64,000 nt of DNA from Dermatemys mawii (GCA_007922305.1 ML677365.1:16474281-16538280), one strand, 5' to 3'; shown: positions 33,292-44,311, numbered from the stretch's first letter. Made by a program: numbers and translations. The notes: generated by a model not told the origin, from the sequence alone.

Positions 33292-33921
33292 CCATAGGCG
33301 CCAGCTTTAGCTCAGCTCAGCCCCTTTGCCCCCAGGCCCGCCCCGGGCCTGCCCCAACGCTGCCCCTTCCCTGCCCTCATTCCCGCCCCTTCCCCAAATC
33401 CCAGTCCTGCTTTTTCCCCCTGGTCATGCTGCATTTCCCCTGCACCTCCTTCCTCCCAGGCTTTCACATGGCAAGCCAGGAAGGAGGGGGGAGAAGTGAA
33501 ATGTCAGTGAGCTCAGGGGAGGAGGCGGAGCAGAGGTGAGCTGGAGCGGGGGCGGGGGGCATAGGGAGGGCTGCCAGCAGTAGGTAACTGGGGGGGAGGG
33601 TTGCGGGGGTGCGCAGGGGAACAATTCCCTGCCCCACCTCACCTCTACTCCGCCTCCACCCCTGAGCGCGCCGCTGCCGCTCTGCTTCTTCCCCCTCCCT
33701 CCCTCCTTCCCTTCCAGGCTTGCTGCCAGTCAGCTGATTCGCAGCAAGCCTGGGAGAAGGGAGAAGTGGAGTGGCAGCGGGACACTCGGGGGAGGAGGTG
33801 GAGGCCAAGCGGAGGTGAGCTGGGGGGGGCGGGACGGGGAGCTGCTGGAGATGCTCCACCCCCACCAATTTTTCTCTTGTGGGTGCTTCAGCCCCTGAGC
33901 ACCTATGGAGTCAGCGCCTAT
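33292..33921. mobile_element. 630-bp GC-rich hAT element nested in Harbinger
   Basis: The ends 'ccataggcgccagc' and 'gtcagcgcctat' are inverted repeats, flanked by a perfect 8-bp duplication GTTCTGAA (33284-33291 and 33922-33929). The exact border could shift by one base. The interior is GC-rich, with C-rich/G-rich runs that keep several frames open by composition alone (201 codons plus at 33601-34206; 134 minus at 33464-33868); none is a gene. It is younger than the Harbinger copy it interrupts, and it splits the 3' part of the minus-strand Myb-like gene. Confidence 0.88.
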
Positions 33922-33929
33922 GTTCTGAA

Positions 33930-35422
33930 TGTGCTGAAGGAGAGGGCAGGCACGTACCTGCTCAGTCTGGAGTGTTACGAGGGACTTCAGCGTCTCGGTT
34001 TCCTGCCCCACAGCTTTAACCATCCTCTCGGTTGCATCCCTAACAAAGGCCTCATTTTAAAAACAATGTCCTGCCTTTCCATTTCCCTCCACTGCCCATG
34101 TTCTCTTTTTCCTGCATTTGAGTATTACAGCACCTTCCAGAACATGCCTTATTTGTGCCATCGCGTGTGCTTTCTTATCTGGCGGAGGCGCTGTGCTGGT
34201 GTGTGATGGGTGCCTTTGAAGGCCACATCTGCAGGAGCACAAGAAACAATACACAGAAGCATGGACAGCATTGAAACATTACAGTAAAATACACCTTTGG
34301 TAACATACCAATTACTTTTGCACTGACCCTTGACAAGCACACATACCAGCAAGTACCCCAAGCACGGAGAGTTGACCTCAGAGCGCGGGGCATTGTACAA
34401 GGGGAGAAAACCAATATGGAAAAGTCATAGTGCAGTCATCTAGGGATAATATTCTAAAGTGTGCCACCCTTGTCCACCATGGGTGTCATTGTGGCAGATC
34501 TCTCACTCCTGAAGGTAAGCAGGGAAGCAAGGGTGCATTTAATACATGCTTGCGGCTTGTGCCCCGGTCTCTATGCTGCTCACCTGTGTGCTGCTTTGGT
34601 TCCCTGTACAAGTGATTTCAGAATGGCACGGGAAAGCTTCCTTCTATGAGGGAAGGAACACAGCAGCTCTGCCAAGGAGCCTTCGGCAGATGATTGCCAA
34701 GTACCTCCAGGAAAGTTTCCTAGAGCCCTCTCTGGAGGAGTCCTGTGAAATCTCAGTGAGCACCTTGCTCCACTGTACTGCTTAGCTGCACAGGCTGATG
34801 TCCAGCACACAGAAACATAGTGAGCCTTGCACATTTCTATGCCGTCAGTCCACTTCCACACTTCACAAAGCAAAACCACTTACCAGGGGTCTCCTCTCCT
34901 GCTTCTTGCTCATGGGAGTATGACTTCCAAGACTGGCTAGACCCCACCAGAGTGGAGGACAGCTCCTGACGCACCACTGGCTGACCCCACTGTGGGTTCC
35001 ACATCGTTGTCTATCTCCACCTCTTCACTGATGACTTCGTCTTGTGGGTTAAGTCCACTTTCCGCCGGCTCCAGCCCTGCTGAAGTATCCCTGGGCTCTT
35101 GACGGTGGAGGTGGTGTCGCTGCCAAGGATTGCATCCAACTCCTTATAAAAATGGCAGATCTGTGGTGCAGCACCAGAGCGATGTTTGCCTCCCTTGTCT
35201 TCTGGTACCCGTGCCTCAGCTCTTTCATCTTTGCTCTGCACTGAAATGTGTCCTGATCATGGTCCTTTTCCCACTGCTTTGAGAAATCTGCCCATTGGAA
35301 TCAAAATTCCTATGACAGGAGCACAGCTGGTATTTCACAGCCTCCTCTCCCCAAGTATTGAGCAGATCCAGCAGCTCCACATGGGTCCAAGCTGGAGAGC
35401 GTTTGCCACGTGGAGCTGCCAT
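33930..35422 (-). pseudogene. Harbinger Myb/SANT-like DNA-binding protein, broken
   Basis: The second Harbinger gene, read on the minus strand, starts at the ATG at 35422. The N-terminus 'MAAPRGKRSPAWTHVELLDL' followed by 'LNTWGEEAVKYQL' is the trihelix/Myb-like domain with its spaced tryptophans. The next block (about 35270-35140) matches the C-R-x-K-x-K-E-L-R family stretch and 'ICHFYKELDAILGSDTT', but in two frames, so at least one frameshift occurred. The far end (34130-33950), with 'ERMVKAVGQETETLKSLV', fits the C-terminal helix. The protein would normally bind the transposon ends and help import the transposase. Frameshifts, and possibly an intron, separate the parts. Confidence 0.75.
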
Positions 35423-35825
35423 AATCAGCTGGGAAAATGCAATGTGAGTTCTCCACACTGAGCAAACAGGAAGTGGAATTTCAAAAATTCCTGGGGCTTT
35501 AAAGGGGGAGGAGTGCAAGGTTGCTTATCTGGCTGAAGCGCAGCAGAGTTGGAACCGCTGATCAGAGTGGTCAGGATGGGCATTGTGGGGCACCTTCTGG
35601 ATGCCAGTTATGGTGATTAAATCAAGTGCAGTGTCTACACTGGCACTTTGGCGACAAAACTTTTGCATAAAAAGCCCTATGACTCTTGTCAAGGTGGTTT
35701 TATTTGGCCACCGAAACTGAGCAGTTTTGTTTCCAAAAGTGGCATTGCACTGTGTACAACTCCACTGTTTCATCACCAAAAGCTGCCTTTTGGCAAAAAA
35801 GCTTTGCAGTGTAGACAAGGCCTTA

Positions 35826-37100
35826 GTTTTGGGGATTTCTGTGGTGCTAGGGTGCAAAGGATGCAAACTGGACATTAGCTTTCCCTTTCTTAATCCAAAC
35901 ACTTACTGAATATGGAATACATTTTAGCTTAGGTTTCCTTGGGATTCATGATATGATTCAACTCAATGTTTCCTCCATAACTTTGCTTCACACTTCAGCG
36001 AAGAATAGATAGTCCAGTATTAAGGGTGGTATCATTTACAGTTGTGCAGTAAGTATGCACAGCCAGGTACAAAGGGTTAAATTGCCATACAATCAATAAT
36101 CATTCCAACCGTCAAATTCCAATCCATGTGGATTGGTCCCGTAGTTACACATCTCATTCAATGTTGCTCACATGGATTTTTCTTTTACATCAACTATATG
36201 CAAAATATTTTTAACCGATTGTGCCATCTTGTATCAAATAGCCTACACTGAGAATATTGTGCTAATGGGATTACTTTATTGGCCTTCAGATAACCCATTA
36301 TACTCCTGGGGTCACTGTTATCACATAGTTGTGGCAACATTACTATTTATCTTTGGTTTTTATTCATTTTCAGTATGAAACACAATCCCCAAAGATGTTG
36401 TTAGGGTTTTCTGTAAGACGATCAGGATTCAAATATATGAGTATTACAGAGGAAAAATAAAACAGGTACTTAGAATCTTACACATGCACACAGGGGAAGG
36501 TTTCATAAATAACACCATCTCAACCATAAAAGAAATCCTGTGATACATAATTAATGTATGTATTACTATAGTTCAATAATTTAATTTCTACAGCTTTCAA
36601 CCCGATGAATCAGCACACTATGGAGAAGGTGGGTACATACCGTACATTTTTTGTTTACAGGCTGCAAGTTCTCTCTGACCTGGAATTTACAGCAATAGCT
36701 GTGTCCCGGGGGATCTGAGACATGTTTTAAGAGTACAGATATTCACTTGTATTATGGATTTCTGGTGGTGAATTAATGTTATTTGTACCCTGCCTTTAAT
36801 ACATATTATTTCTTCTTTCATTTTAATAAACAAGCTGCTTAAGGACTCAGTCATCTGTATGAATGGCCAGGGCTCAGCCCATATTACGTGTTAATCCATT
36901 TCACCCAGGACCGTAGACAGCAATTCTGGGTCCCACGGTAGAACAGTCAATGGGCCCCCATGCACACACAAGCTGCGCCTACGCAGATATGGTCCATCTA
37001 ACATTTAGGTGGTGCTGCGCTAGCATTGGCTTGTGCCCAGTGAGTTGGCATCTGCATGTGTTCTTCTAGCATGGCCAGGACTTTCACATGCCTACCCGGT
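35826..37100. other. No gene seen
   Basis: AT-rich sequence. No repeat ends recognised except possible short MITE fragments. The 68-codon frame at 36172-36378 is hydrophobic by composition only. Confidence 0.4.
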
Positions 37101-38460
37101 AAGGTTGCCAACTGTCTAATTGTGAAGACCCTTGTCCTGCCCTGCCCCTTCCACGAGGCCACGCCCCTGTCCCACCCCTTCTCTGAGGCCCCGCCCCTGC
37201 TCAGTCCATCCCCCCTCCCTCCACCTCTTGCTTTCCCCCACCCTCACTCACTTTCACCAGGCAGGAGCAGGGAGTTGGGATGTGGGAAGGGGTGTGGGCT
37301 CTAGAAAGGAGTTTGGGTGCGGGAGAGAGTGAGGGGGTGGGGGTATGGGCTCTGGGAGGGAGTTTGGGTGCAGGAGAGAGTGAAGGAGTGGGGGTGTGGG
37401 CTCTGGGAAGGAGTTTTGGTGTGGGAGAGAGTGAGGGATTGCGGGTGTGGGCTCTGGGAGGGAGTTTGGGTGAGTGAGAGAGTGAAGGGGTGTGGGCTCT
37501 GGGAGAGAGTGTGGGTGCGGGAAAGAGTGAGGGATTGCGGATGTGGGCTCTGGGAAGGAGTTTGGGTGTGGGAGAGAGTGAGGGATTGGGGGTGTGGGTT
37601 CTGGAAAGGAGTTTGGGTGCAGGAGAGAGTGAAGGGGGGATGTGGGCTCTGGGAAGAGTTTGGGTGAGGGAGAGAGTGAGGGGGTGGGGTGTGGGCTCTG
37701 GGAAGGAGTTTGGGTGCGGAAAAGAGTGAGGAGGTGGGGGTGGGGGTTCTGGGAAGGAGTTTGGGTGTGGGAGAGAGTGAGGGGGTGGGGATGTGGGCTC
37801 TGGGAGGGAGTTTGGGTGCAGGAGAGAGTGAGGAGGTGGGGGTGTGGGCTCTGGGAGGGAGTTTGGGTGCAGGAGAGAGTGAAGGGGTGGGGATGTGGAC
37901 TCTGGGAAGGAGTTTGGGTGCGGGAGAGAGTGAAGGGGTGGGGATGTGGGCTCTGGGAAGGAGTTTGGGGGCAGGAGAGAGTGAAGGGGTGGGGATGTGG
38001 GCTCTGGGAAGGAGTTTGGGGGCAGGAGAGAGTGAAGGGGTGGGGATGTGGGCTCTGGGAAGGAGTTTGGGGGCGGGAGAGAGTGAAGGGGTGGGGATGT
38101 GGGCTCTGGGAGGGAGTTTGGGTGCAGGCTGTAGCCTGGGGCAGGAGGTTAGGGTGCAGGAGGAGGCCAGGGGGTCTGTGCTTACCTTGGCAGGCTCCTG
38201 AAAGTGACCTGCACACCCCTTTGGCAGCAGCTCCTAGGCAGGGGGCCCAGGAAGTCTCTGCATGCTGCTGCCTGCAGGCACCATCCCAGCATCTCCCATT
38301 GGCCTCAGTTCCTGGCCAATGGAAGCTGTGGAGTCAGTGCTCAGGCTGGGGGCAGCATGCAGAGATCCCCCTATCCCATGGGGTTGCAGGGATGGTGCTG
38401 GCTGCTTCCAGGAGTGTCGCGGAGCACGAGCGAGGGTGGGCAGGAATCCTGCTTTAGCCC
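37101..38460 (-). mobile_element. hAT-family element expanded by a minisatellite
   Basis: The left end 'aaggttgccaactgtctaat' and the following 'gaggccccgcccctgctcag' and 'cccccaccctcactcacttt' match the right end of 14759-15418 in reverse. After the tandem array, 'ttaccttggcaggctcctg' and 'cattggcctcagttcctggc' match its interior. The far end ('tggcaac' type) was not found, so the element is incomplete there. The ordinary copy lacks the tandem array, so the array arose inside this copy or its subfamily. Confidence 0.7.
37299..38130 (+). repeat. 51-bp minisatellite, about 17 units
   Basis: Counting from 'ctctggga', unit starts fall at 37299, 37350, 37401, 37452, 37497, 37548, 37599, 37647, 37696, 37747, 37798, 37849, 37900, 37951, 38002, 38053 and 38104. 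Spacing is 51 bp except for three units (45, 48 and 49 bp). The core is 'ggagtttgggtgcgggagag'. Because 51 is divisible by three, frames stay open through the array on both strands, creating a 320-codon minus frame and 271- and 170-codon plus frames with 17-residue periodic peptides. The G-rich plus strand may form quadruplexes. Confidence 0.93.
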
Positions 38461-38625
38461 TGCTATGCTGCCACCAGTGACCCCAAGGCCCTTTTAAATT
38501 GCCCAGGCCTCTGGGCTATTGCCCTCTTTGCCCTCTCCCACCCTCAGCGGGAACTTCTCTTGCAAGCCCTATATCATTACTCTACTGCATATCACAGGGA
38601 AACATCTCATAGGAGATCTCAGTCC

Positions 38626-38725
38626 ATAAACCTTCAGGATCTCTCGGGCTCATTGGTCCACGGGATTGCCNNNNNNNNNNATAAACCTTCAGGATCTCTC
38701 GGGCTCATTGGTCCACGGGATTGCC
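38626..38725. other. Assembly gap with duplicated flanks
   Basis: Ten N bases (38671-38680) are flanked by two identical 45-bp copies of one sequence, starting 'ataaaccttcaggatctctc' and ending 'ccacgggattgcc' (38626-38670 and 38681-38725). This is what results when two contigs that actually overlap are joined by a placeholder gap. The true locus probably has one copy and no gap. The apparent 70-codon frame running across the N bases is meaningless. Confidence 0.9.
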
Positions 38726-39094
38726 ATAATGAATTACCTGCTGCAAGATTTTATACTGGTGATCTGCATTGACACTGCTGGAAACTTTTGACGGGAGATC
38801 CCATACCCTTTGAGTGCAAGAACATAACAGGAAATACCTTTTATGAGAACTCAGTAATTGGTCCACAATGATTCTTCTTGGATATTTTTCCAGTACCATC
38901 AGTCTGTAGGGTTTCTTCTCAGATATGCATAAATACAGGTGAAATCGGATACTTGGAACAAGCAAGTGACACTGGCCTAATGGAATTGGGATCTGTGAAT
39001 AAAGTAATTATAATACTTTGTACTTATCTTAAAGCAATGTATCGTTACTGAACCCTAGCCTCACAAGGCACCTCTGAGGTAAACACATTTTCTA
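38726..39094. other. No gene seen
   Basis: Unassigned AT-rich sequence. The 86-codon minus frame (38705-38965) starts next to the gap and shows no motif. Confidence 0.4.
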
Positions 39095-39192
39095 AAGGCT
39101 TGTCTACATGGCAAGTTATGCACAACAAGCCGGTGCACTGTAGTTTCACATTTTGGCTTACTGCATGCTAACTTGGCATATAGACAAGCCCT
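39095..39192. mobile_element. 98-bp MITE
   Basis: The left end 'aaggcttgtctacatggcaa' pairs with the right end 'aacttggcatatagacaagc'. Only a short centre separates the arms. It is a typical short palindromic transposon without coding capacity. Confidence 0.75.
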
Positions 39193-39384
39193 AACAAATC
39201 CATAACTACCTAAGAGTTCAGGGTTGTTGCTATGCTGTGCGCCTGGCCACTCACAACTGCATTAAAGCAAAGGTGACAAATAGACCTGATCCTCCTACTT
39301 CAAAAACAGAGTGGAGCTCTAAAGAAACTCCTCCAGCTGTTAATGGAGTAATATCTCTGACACACAGTTTAATCTGATTCTATA

Positions 39385-40803
39385 TGTAACCCTTCTGCCC
39401 ATCAGAGTTGGCAGCAACAAGGGCCGGGTTCAGTATCCAGGGGTTCCATTCCAATAGCACAATACAAAACCGGCTCGAGCCCCCACCCAGTGACCTGGGA
39501 CAACCATATACCACCCCTCTGGGTGTCTGTAAGAGACAATACTTCCCCTCTCGCAAGCACAGAGTCTCAGTGTACCAAAAGCCTTTTAATAACAGGGAGA
39601 AACAATGTGGCATTATATTGGGGAAACACCACAAACAAGATTAATAAACCAAACCATGAACCAGAAGCCCCCCTCCCAGCCAATAGGCTGTGTCCTTCCC
39701 TTTGGCTCTTGAGTTCCACAACCCCAAAAAGTCACTCAATAGTCCCAAAAGTCCAACAGCCCAAGAGTCTCTGTTCTTGGTCAGTGCAGAGTTCAAAAGT
39801 CAATCGGCAGAGTCTTACCTCCCAGCCTGGGTGGAAATGTAGGGTAGGGTAAGGGGCACCTTATGTGGACCGAGGCTAACTGCACCGCCTCTCCGTGGGG
39901 TTCTGCTGAAGCCCTCACTGCAATCCGCTCTGCTCCACTGGCCATCCCACGAACCGCTCTGCCAGCTGATCTGCTAGCTGCTCCTCAAACTGCTCTGTGG
40001 CTCCAGTCACTCCGCTAGCTGTCCTGCTAGCCGACACACGGACAGCTCTGCGGTGCCAGTCATTCTGCCCGCAGCACCAATGGCTCCGCTAGTCGACATA
40101 TGGACTGCTCTGCTGTGCCAGCCACTCTGCCAGCAGCACCAACTGCTCTACTAGCCATCCTGCTAGCTGACACATGGACTGCTCTGCTGCACCAGCCACT
40201 CTGCACTATTTTCAGGCCCCCTGACTTAAGACAGTGCTCAGTGATGTCTTTAGCTCTTAGTAGATGTCAGCATATAGCAGGGGAGCCTTAGTGCAGGTGC
40301 ACCACTGAGCCTAAAGTGATTTCAGCTCAGCAGCCTGAACCCAGGCTCCTAATAGAAGCAAAATTTAACTCTGACATTCTACAGTGGAGAGAGGCAGGGT
40401 GTAATAGGGGCCCCTCAGACAAAGCCCTCACCAAGAGCTATAGGTACTTATCCACAGCCTCTCTCAATCTCAGAGTGTTCTGAAACGCATGGCCCTTGCC
40501 CAGTGAGTGCTACCTAGATGATGGCAAGTCCCTCCATCATAACAAGGGCCAAGTACATGTCCATAGTCCTTCATTCACATAATCAGGGTAACATCACTTT
40601 ATCATTCCTGCCCCAATAACAGAGAAACTGGGGCTCCCACATCAGCCGAAGTGGCCATGTGGGCTGCTGTGAGGCTCAGGCTAGGCACGGTGGCTGTGCC
40701 TATGCAAATTGATCAGCCCCGAAGTTATTTTCCATAACTCACCGCAATCCCCATAATTCACCACCAGATGTCAGAATAGATCTCATTCCTGACACTGCTT
40801 ACA
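39385..40803 (-). mobile_element. Solo ERV LTR 2 (1419 bp)
   Basis: On the plus strand it runs from 'TGTAACCCTTCTGCCCATC' to 'CCTGACACTGCTTACA', flanked by the 4-bp duplication TATA at 39381-39384 and 40804-40807. It is the reverse complement of LTR 1 and closely similar to it, with shared 'gagttggcagcaacaagggc' at the end and TTTAAT (reverse polyadenylation signal) at 39585-39590. Two or three diverged 58-bp units are present at about 40010-40205 ('gctagtcgacatatggactg' type). There is no internal retroviral sequence on either side. Frames inside (120, 84 and 78 codons) are LTR sequence. Confidence 0.92.
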
Positions 40804-40859
40804 TATATATGAGAAGTCAGTGGTCTTTTATATACTCAGTTCATTATATTATTTTTCTC

Positions 40860-41050
40860 ATTTTGCAGATAAGAACTCCCATTTATGTCAATGGGAGTTA
40901 GGTGCTTAGGCACCTATATTTAAGCACCTATGTAACATTAGAAGTCTGGTTTTAAGTGTCTTGCCCAAGATCACACAGGAAGTCTGTGGAAGAGCAAGGA
41001 TTAAAACTCAAGAGTCTTGACTTTCTCACAAGGCTAAGTTTCTTCCCATG
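40860..41050 (-). repeat. SINE and MITE fragments
   Basis: 'aactcccatttatgtcaatg' to 'ggcacctat' is a self-complementary fragment of a common MITE. It is followed by 'agtgtcttgcccaagatcac' to 'ttaaaactcaagagtcttg', which is the reverse complement of the conserved centre of a MIR-type SINE. Confidence 0.5.
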
Positions 41051-41246
41051 GGGTACACCTACACTAGAAAAACTACTACCTATATTACAGCAGCGTCCAA
41101 GAACAGTGCAGGTTTTTGTGACACAGTGGTTAAAACACTTGAGCCTAGAACACACTAGTACTTACTCCATTGCTACCACCATTGCAGAAGCATCATGGCT
41201 AGCAGTTGCTGTAGCTGTGATTAGTTTTTCTAGTGTAGACAAGGCT
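41051..41246. mobile_element. 196-bp MITE
   Basis: The left end 'ggtacacctacactagaaaa' pairs with the right end 'tttttctagtgtagacaagg'. The 146-codon plus frame crossing it (40956-41396) shows no motif and follows the repeat composition. Confidence 0.7.
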
Positions 41247-42139
41247 ATAGAGTACAGCAAAGCCTGTCAGAAGCACTTTAGAAGCACTTCAGAAGCACTG
41301 AAGTACGACAATTCTAGTAGAAAGATGGAGATAGAAGGAAGAAAAGCTCTCAAAGATTTTGACCAGAAAGTCTTTCCCAGCAATCTTTGCAAATAAATGT
41401 TTCAGTTGGAATGTTTTTTCATTGTATAGACAATTATTTTTCTATTGTTCTTTCTCCTTCATCCCTTAACTCTCTCATTTCTTCTGCTTTTTTCTTTCTG
41501 CAGGTCCTTTCCTTGTCTCTTGTGCAGTAGTTCCTACTTCAGTACGCTCCTCATCCATGTGCCTTCACTGAATACATTAGGAGGGAGCATAGGCTTTGGG
41601 CAAGCCATTTACACTGTGACTCCCTGTGCAGTCTTGTTGTGCTGCTGGTACATTAGAAAAGCTGCTGCTTATTCTCCCAGTAGAGCAAAGCCACATTTCA
41701 AAAGGACATAGGCCGTGTTGGGTTAGCGCTGCTGAGACTTATGTGCGAGAACTCTATCAGGAGTTTTCTTTTCCCCTACCAGTCAATTATTTCCTTCACA
41801 TGATTTTGGAGTAGAACTCAGAATGCTGGCAGGTGAAGAAGTTATGGGAAGAATGTTCACGGCCCCTGAGGTCCCAGTACCATAGCAATAAACCACCACA
41901 TGGCCAGAGTTGATCCAACATCAAACTTGGTTTCCTTTGGGCTTTTCAGTGAGGTAATGTGAGTTTAGTGTTTGCTTTGTTGTTAAAATGAAAAACAGAA
42001 GTGAGGCTCAAATGGTCATGCAAGGTCATTGTGGGGAGGTGTTATTTTAACATCTGTATTGCTGTCAGACTTGAACTTACTTAAAAGTGGTTATGTTGGT
42101 CTCCTTTCAATTTCACTCGGATAACTTACAGCAGAAGTT
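41247..42139. other. No gene seen
   Basis: Unassigned sequence. A direct near-repeat 'agaagcactttagaagcacttcagaagcac' spans 41270-41300. The 88-codon frame at 41445-41711 lacks motifs. Confidence 0.35.
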
Positions 42140-42285
42140 TTGTCTGCTGTTTAAAGCAGGGTACTGGGAGCTGAGGCTTGTGGGCTCTACTCCTAGCTTT
42201 GCCTCCAGTGGGTTTTTGAGAGTATTAAAAATTGGCATGTAACAGGCTTTGAGATCAGTGGATGAAAAGTACTCAGCATGCCTAG
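42140..42285 (+). repeat. Diverged SINE
   Basis: 'gggtactgggagctgaggct' then 'ctactcctagctttgcctcc' and 'ctttgagatcagtggatgaa' follow the order of an amniote tRNA-derived SINE. The Pol III boxes are degraded. Confidence 0.45.
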
Positions 42286-44311
42286 TCTAATGTAGCTAGA
42301 AGAAAAGGTTAATCAAGAAAAAGTGGAAACCCCTTGTAAGAGAACAGAAAATTAATATGTTTGAGGAAGCTCATTGTGATGTGCAAGCAAACTCAGAGGA
42401 AGCTAAGAGCTCCTTAGAAGACCATAAGGAGCCAGAATGCACATGGCAATCCAGTCACAGTGCTGGCACTATTTGAGCAAGAAAAGGAACATAGGTAGCA
42501 AGATTTCAGTTTAGGTTCCAGATTGGCGATATTTTTATTCCCTAATCAGTCATTCGTTGAAATGGCTTCCTTTGAAGTGATAAATGAAAGAAGAAATATT
42601 CCCAGGTGGAGACTTTGTAATGTAGATTTTCATCTGGGGCAAAGTTTTAAAGGTGACTGATACCTCCATGAAAACGGAGGTTTGCACCTGAAATGCTGAG
42701 AAAACCTATGGGCTGTGTAGTGTTGGGGATGGTGACACTCGCTAGAATGAAAAAGTCATTCCAGGCATTTGTTCAGCTGTCATGTGTACTTACAGGTCTC
42801 CAGTGTTCCTGTGTATCACTTCATTCCATTGCCATGCAAAGTACACCTCTTTATTAGTTTGTTTTAGGTGACCAAAGAGGGAAATTTACCCTTCAAGACA
42901 CGTTTCTTTTTTCATGGGGATAAGTACATCTCAGTATAGTGTCTGGAAAGCGAGACCTGCTGACCTGCACTACGAGGTAAACTAAGCCCAGCTTTAAAAT
43001 GGTCTGAATTTTATCTCTGCCTTTCCTGTCAGTCCTTCACCATAACATCAGTCAGATAGCTCACTCTCATAGTTCATTATGTTACCATGGTGATTTTTCC
43101 CGCAAAGTTAAAAATAAAATCCTGCTCTGCTGCTAAAAATTTGGAGAGAACAGGACCTGTATAATTGCCTCCCAGCTTTCTCTGTATGAAAGCAGATACC
43201 AGAAATGGGTATCCTTTTACTTTGTTTTGGTTATTTTGAAGCTGAAAAAAGAGTGTTGTAGCCACAGAGCTCAACCTCTGTGTCCTCACATACTACCAAT
43301 GAACCAGTCCATGCTGTTTCATTCATCTTTCTAATTATATTGTATGCTTTGCTATGCCTCTAAAATTTTACTGATTTTATCCCAAAGCCTATGTTAATGT
43401 TTATGTATATGCATAACTGATAGTTGGTAATTCTTAGGCTGAGTACACTTGACAGGCAACTGTTCTTCATCTACATGGCTATTTTAGACCTGGAGAGAGA
43501 AGTGAAAAATATTAATCTAGTTGATTTGGCTGTGACCTTTTCTGACTCCTTTAATCCCCTTTCCTCTTATGTTTTCCTCATTTCCCGTCCACCAATTCCT
43601 CACCTCTCTGAATTCAAAGCAGACTGCTGTTTCCTTCTCAGTGCTCCTTGGGCACCAGCAGTAGGACCATTGGGTGCGCAGGAGAAACAGTCTCTGCTTT
43701 TGTGCCTGGTGCCACAGTAGCCTCTGTCAGGGAAAGAAAAGTCCTGCTCGGGCCTTGCAGCCCTGGGATGGAATCTGAGCAGTCTAGTTACATGTAGGAG
43801 CTGTGTGGGGATGGAGCATGCTCAGGACAAAGAATCTTTGGAGAATTTAGCTGCCAAACTCTAGCAGATCTCTCCTAAGTGCATGAGATGTTTTTCAGAA
43901 GCTTATAACTTGCCCAGTTTGGGCATATTTTCTTCCTGGGAACAGCAAAAGGCGTATGCCTGACATAGGGGCGATTCCTCCTGCCAAACTTCAAGTCCCT
44001 GAACCAATTAAATGATTCTCAACAAAATAGTTTTAGATGTTTTCCCTAGCCTCAATACTCAAACAGCAGAACTGGTTTAGCACAAACTTAAAAAATAAAT
44101 AATCCTGAAACAAATGTGAAGCAGACATCCAGCATGAAAAGTGTCAGCTTCAACAGCTAAAGTTTGGCAACTTATAAGCAACCAAACACACAACAGAGTT
44201 CTATAATAGAAAGTGTCAGGAAAACTTAGTTAGATTCAGTGTTACCAGCTCCACCTAGAAAGATGTGACATCTAGCAGACAGGGGAGTTTGAGAAGGGGA
44301 GATGGAGATCC
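42286..44311. other. No gene seen
   Basis: Apparently low-repeat sequence. The 98-codon plus frame (43424-43720) has no domain-like pattern. This is one of the longest stretches without a recognisable transposon. Confidence 0.4.

Larger units (their letters stand above)
31420..35822 (+). mobile_element. PIF/Harbinger DNA transposon, dead, about 4.4 kb
   Basis: It contains both genes expected of an autonomous Harbinger: a HARBI1-like transposase on the plus strand and a Myb/SANT-like DNA-binding protein on the minus strand, in tail-to-tail arrangement. The right end is clear. A subterminal palindromic region (35625-35822, 'gtctacactggcactttgg' pairing with 'ctttgcagtgtagac') ends in GACAAGGCC, followed by TTA, the 3-bp target of this superfamily. 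The left end lacks the matching 'ggccttgtctacactgc' and appears truncated or decayed, so the start is approximate. A 630-bp hAT element is inserted at 33292. Confidence 0.85.

Noticed and set aside
33601..34206. 201-codon plus-strand frame
   Set aside because: It begins in the GC-rich nested hAT element and runs antisense through the Harbinger Myb-like gene. It shows no independent protein pattern.
37254..38216. 320-codon minus-strand frame rich in Pro, Ser, His and Gln
   Set aside because: It is entirely the complement of the 51-bp minisatellite. The period is a multiple of three, so frames stay open without selection, and the plus strand is open in two frames over the same bases.
37642..38457. 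271-codon plus-strand frame rich in Gly, Trp and Glu
   Set aside because: Same minisatellite artefact; the 17-residue period follows the 51-bp unit.
40956..41396. 146-codon plus-strand frame
   Set aside because: It crosses a SINE fragment and a complete MITE, and has no motif.
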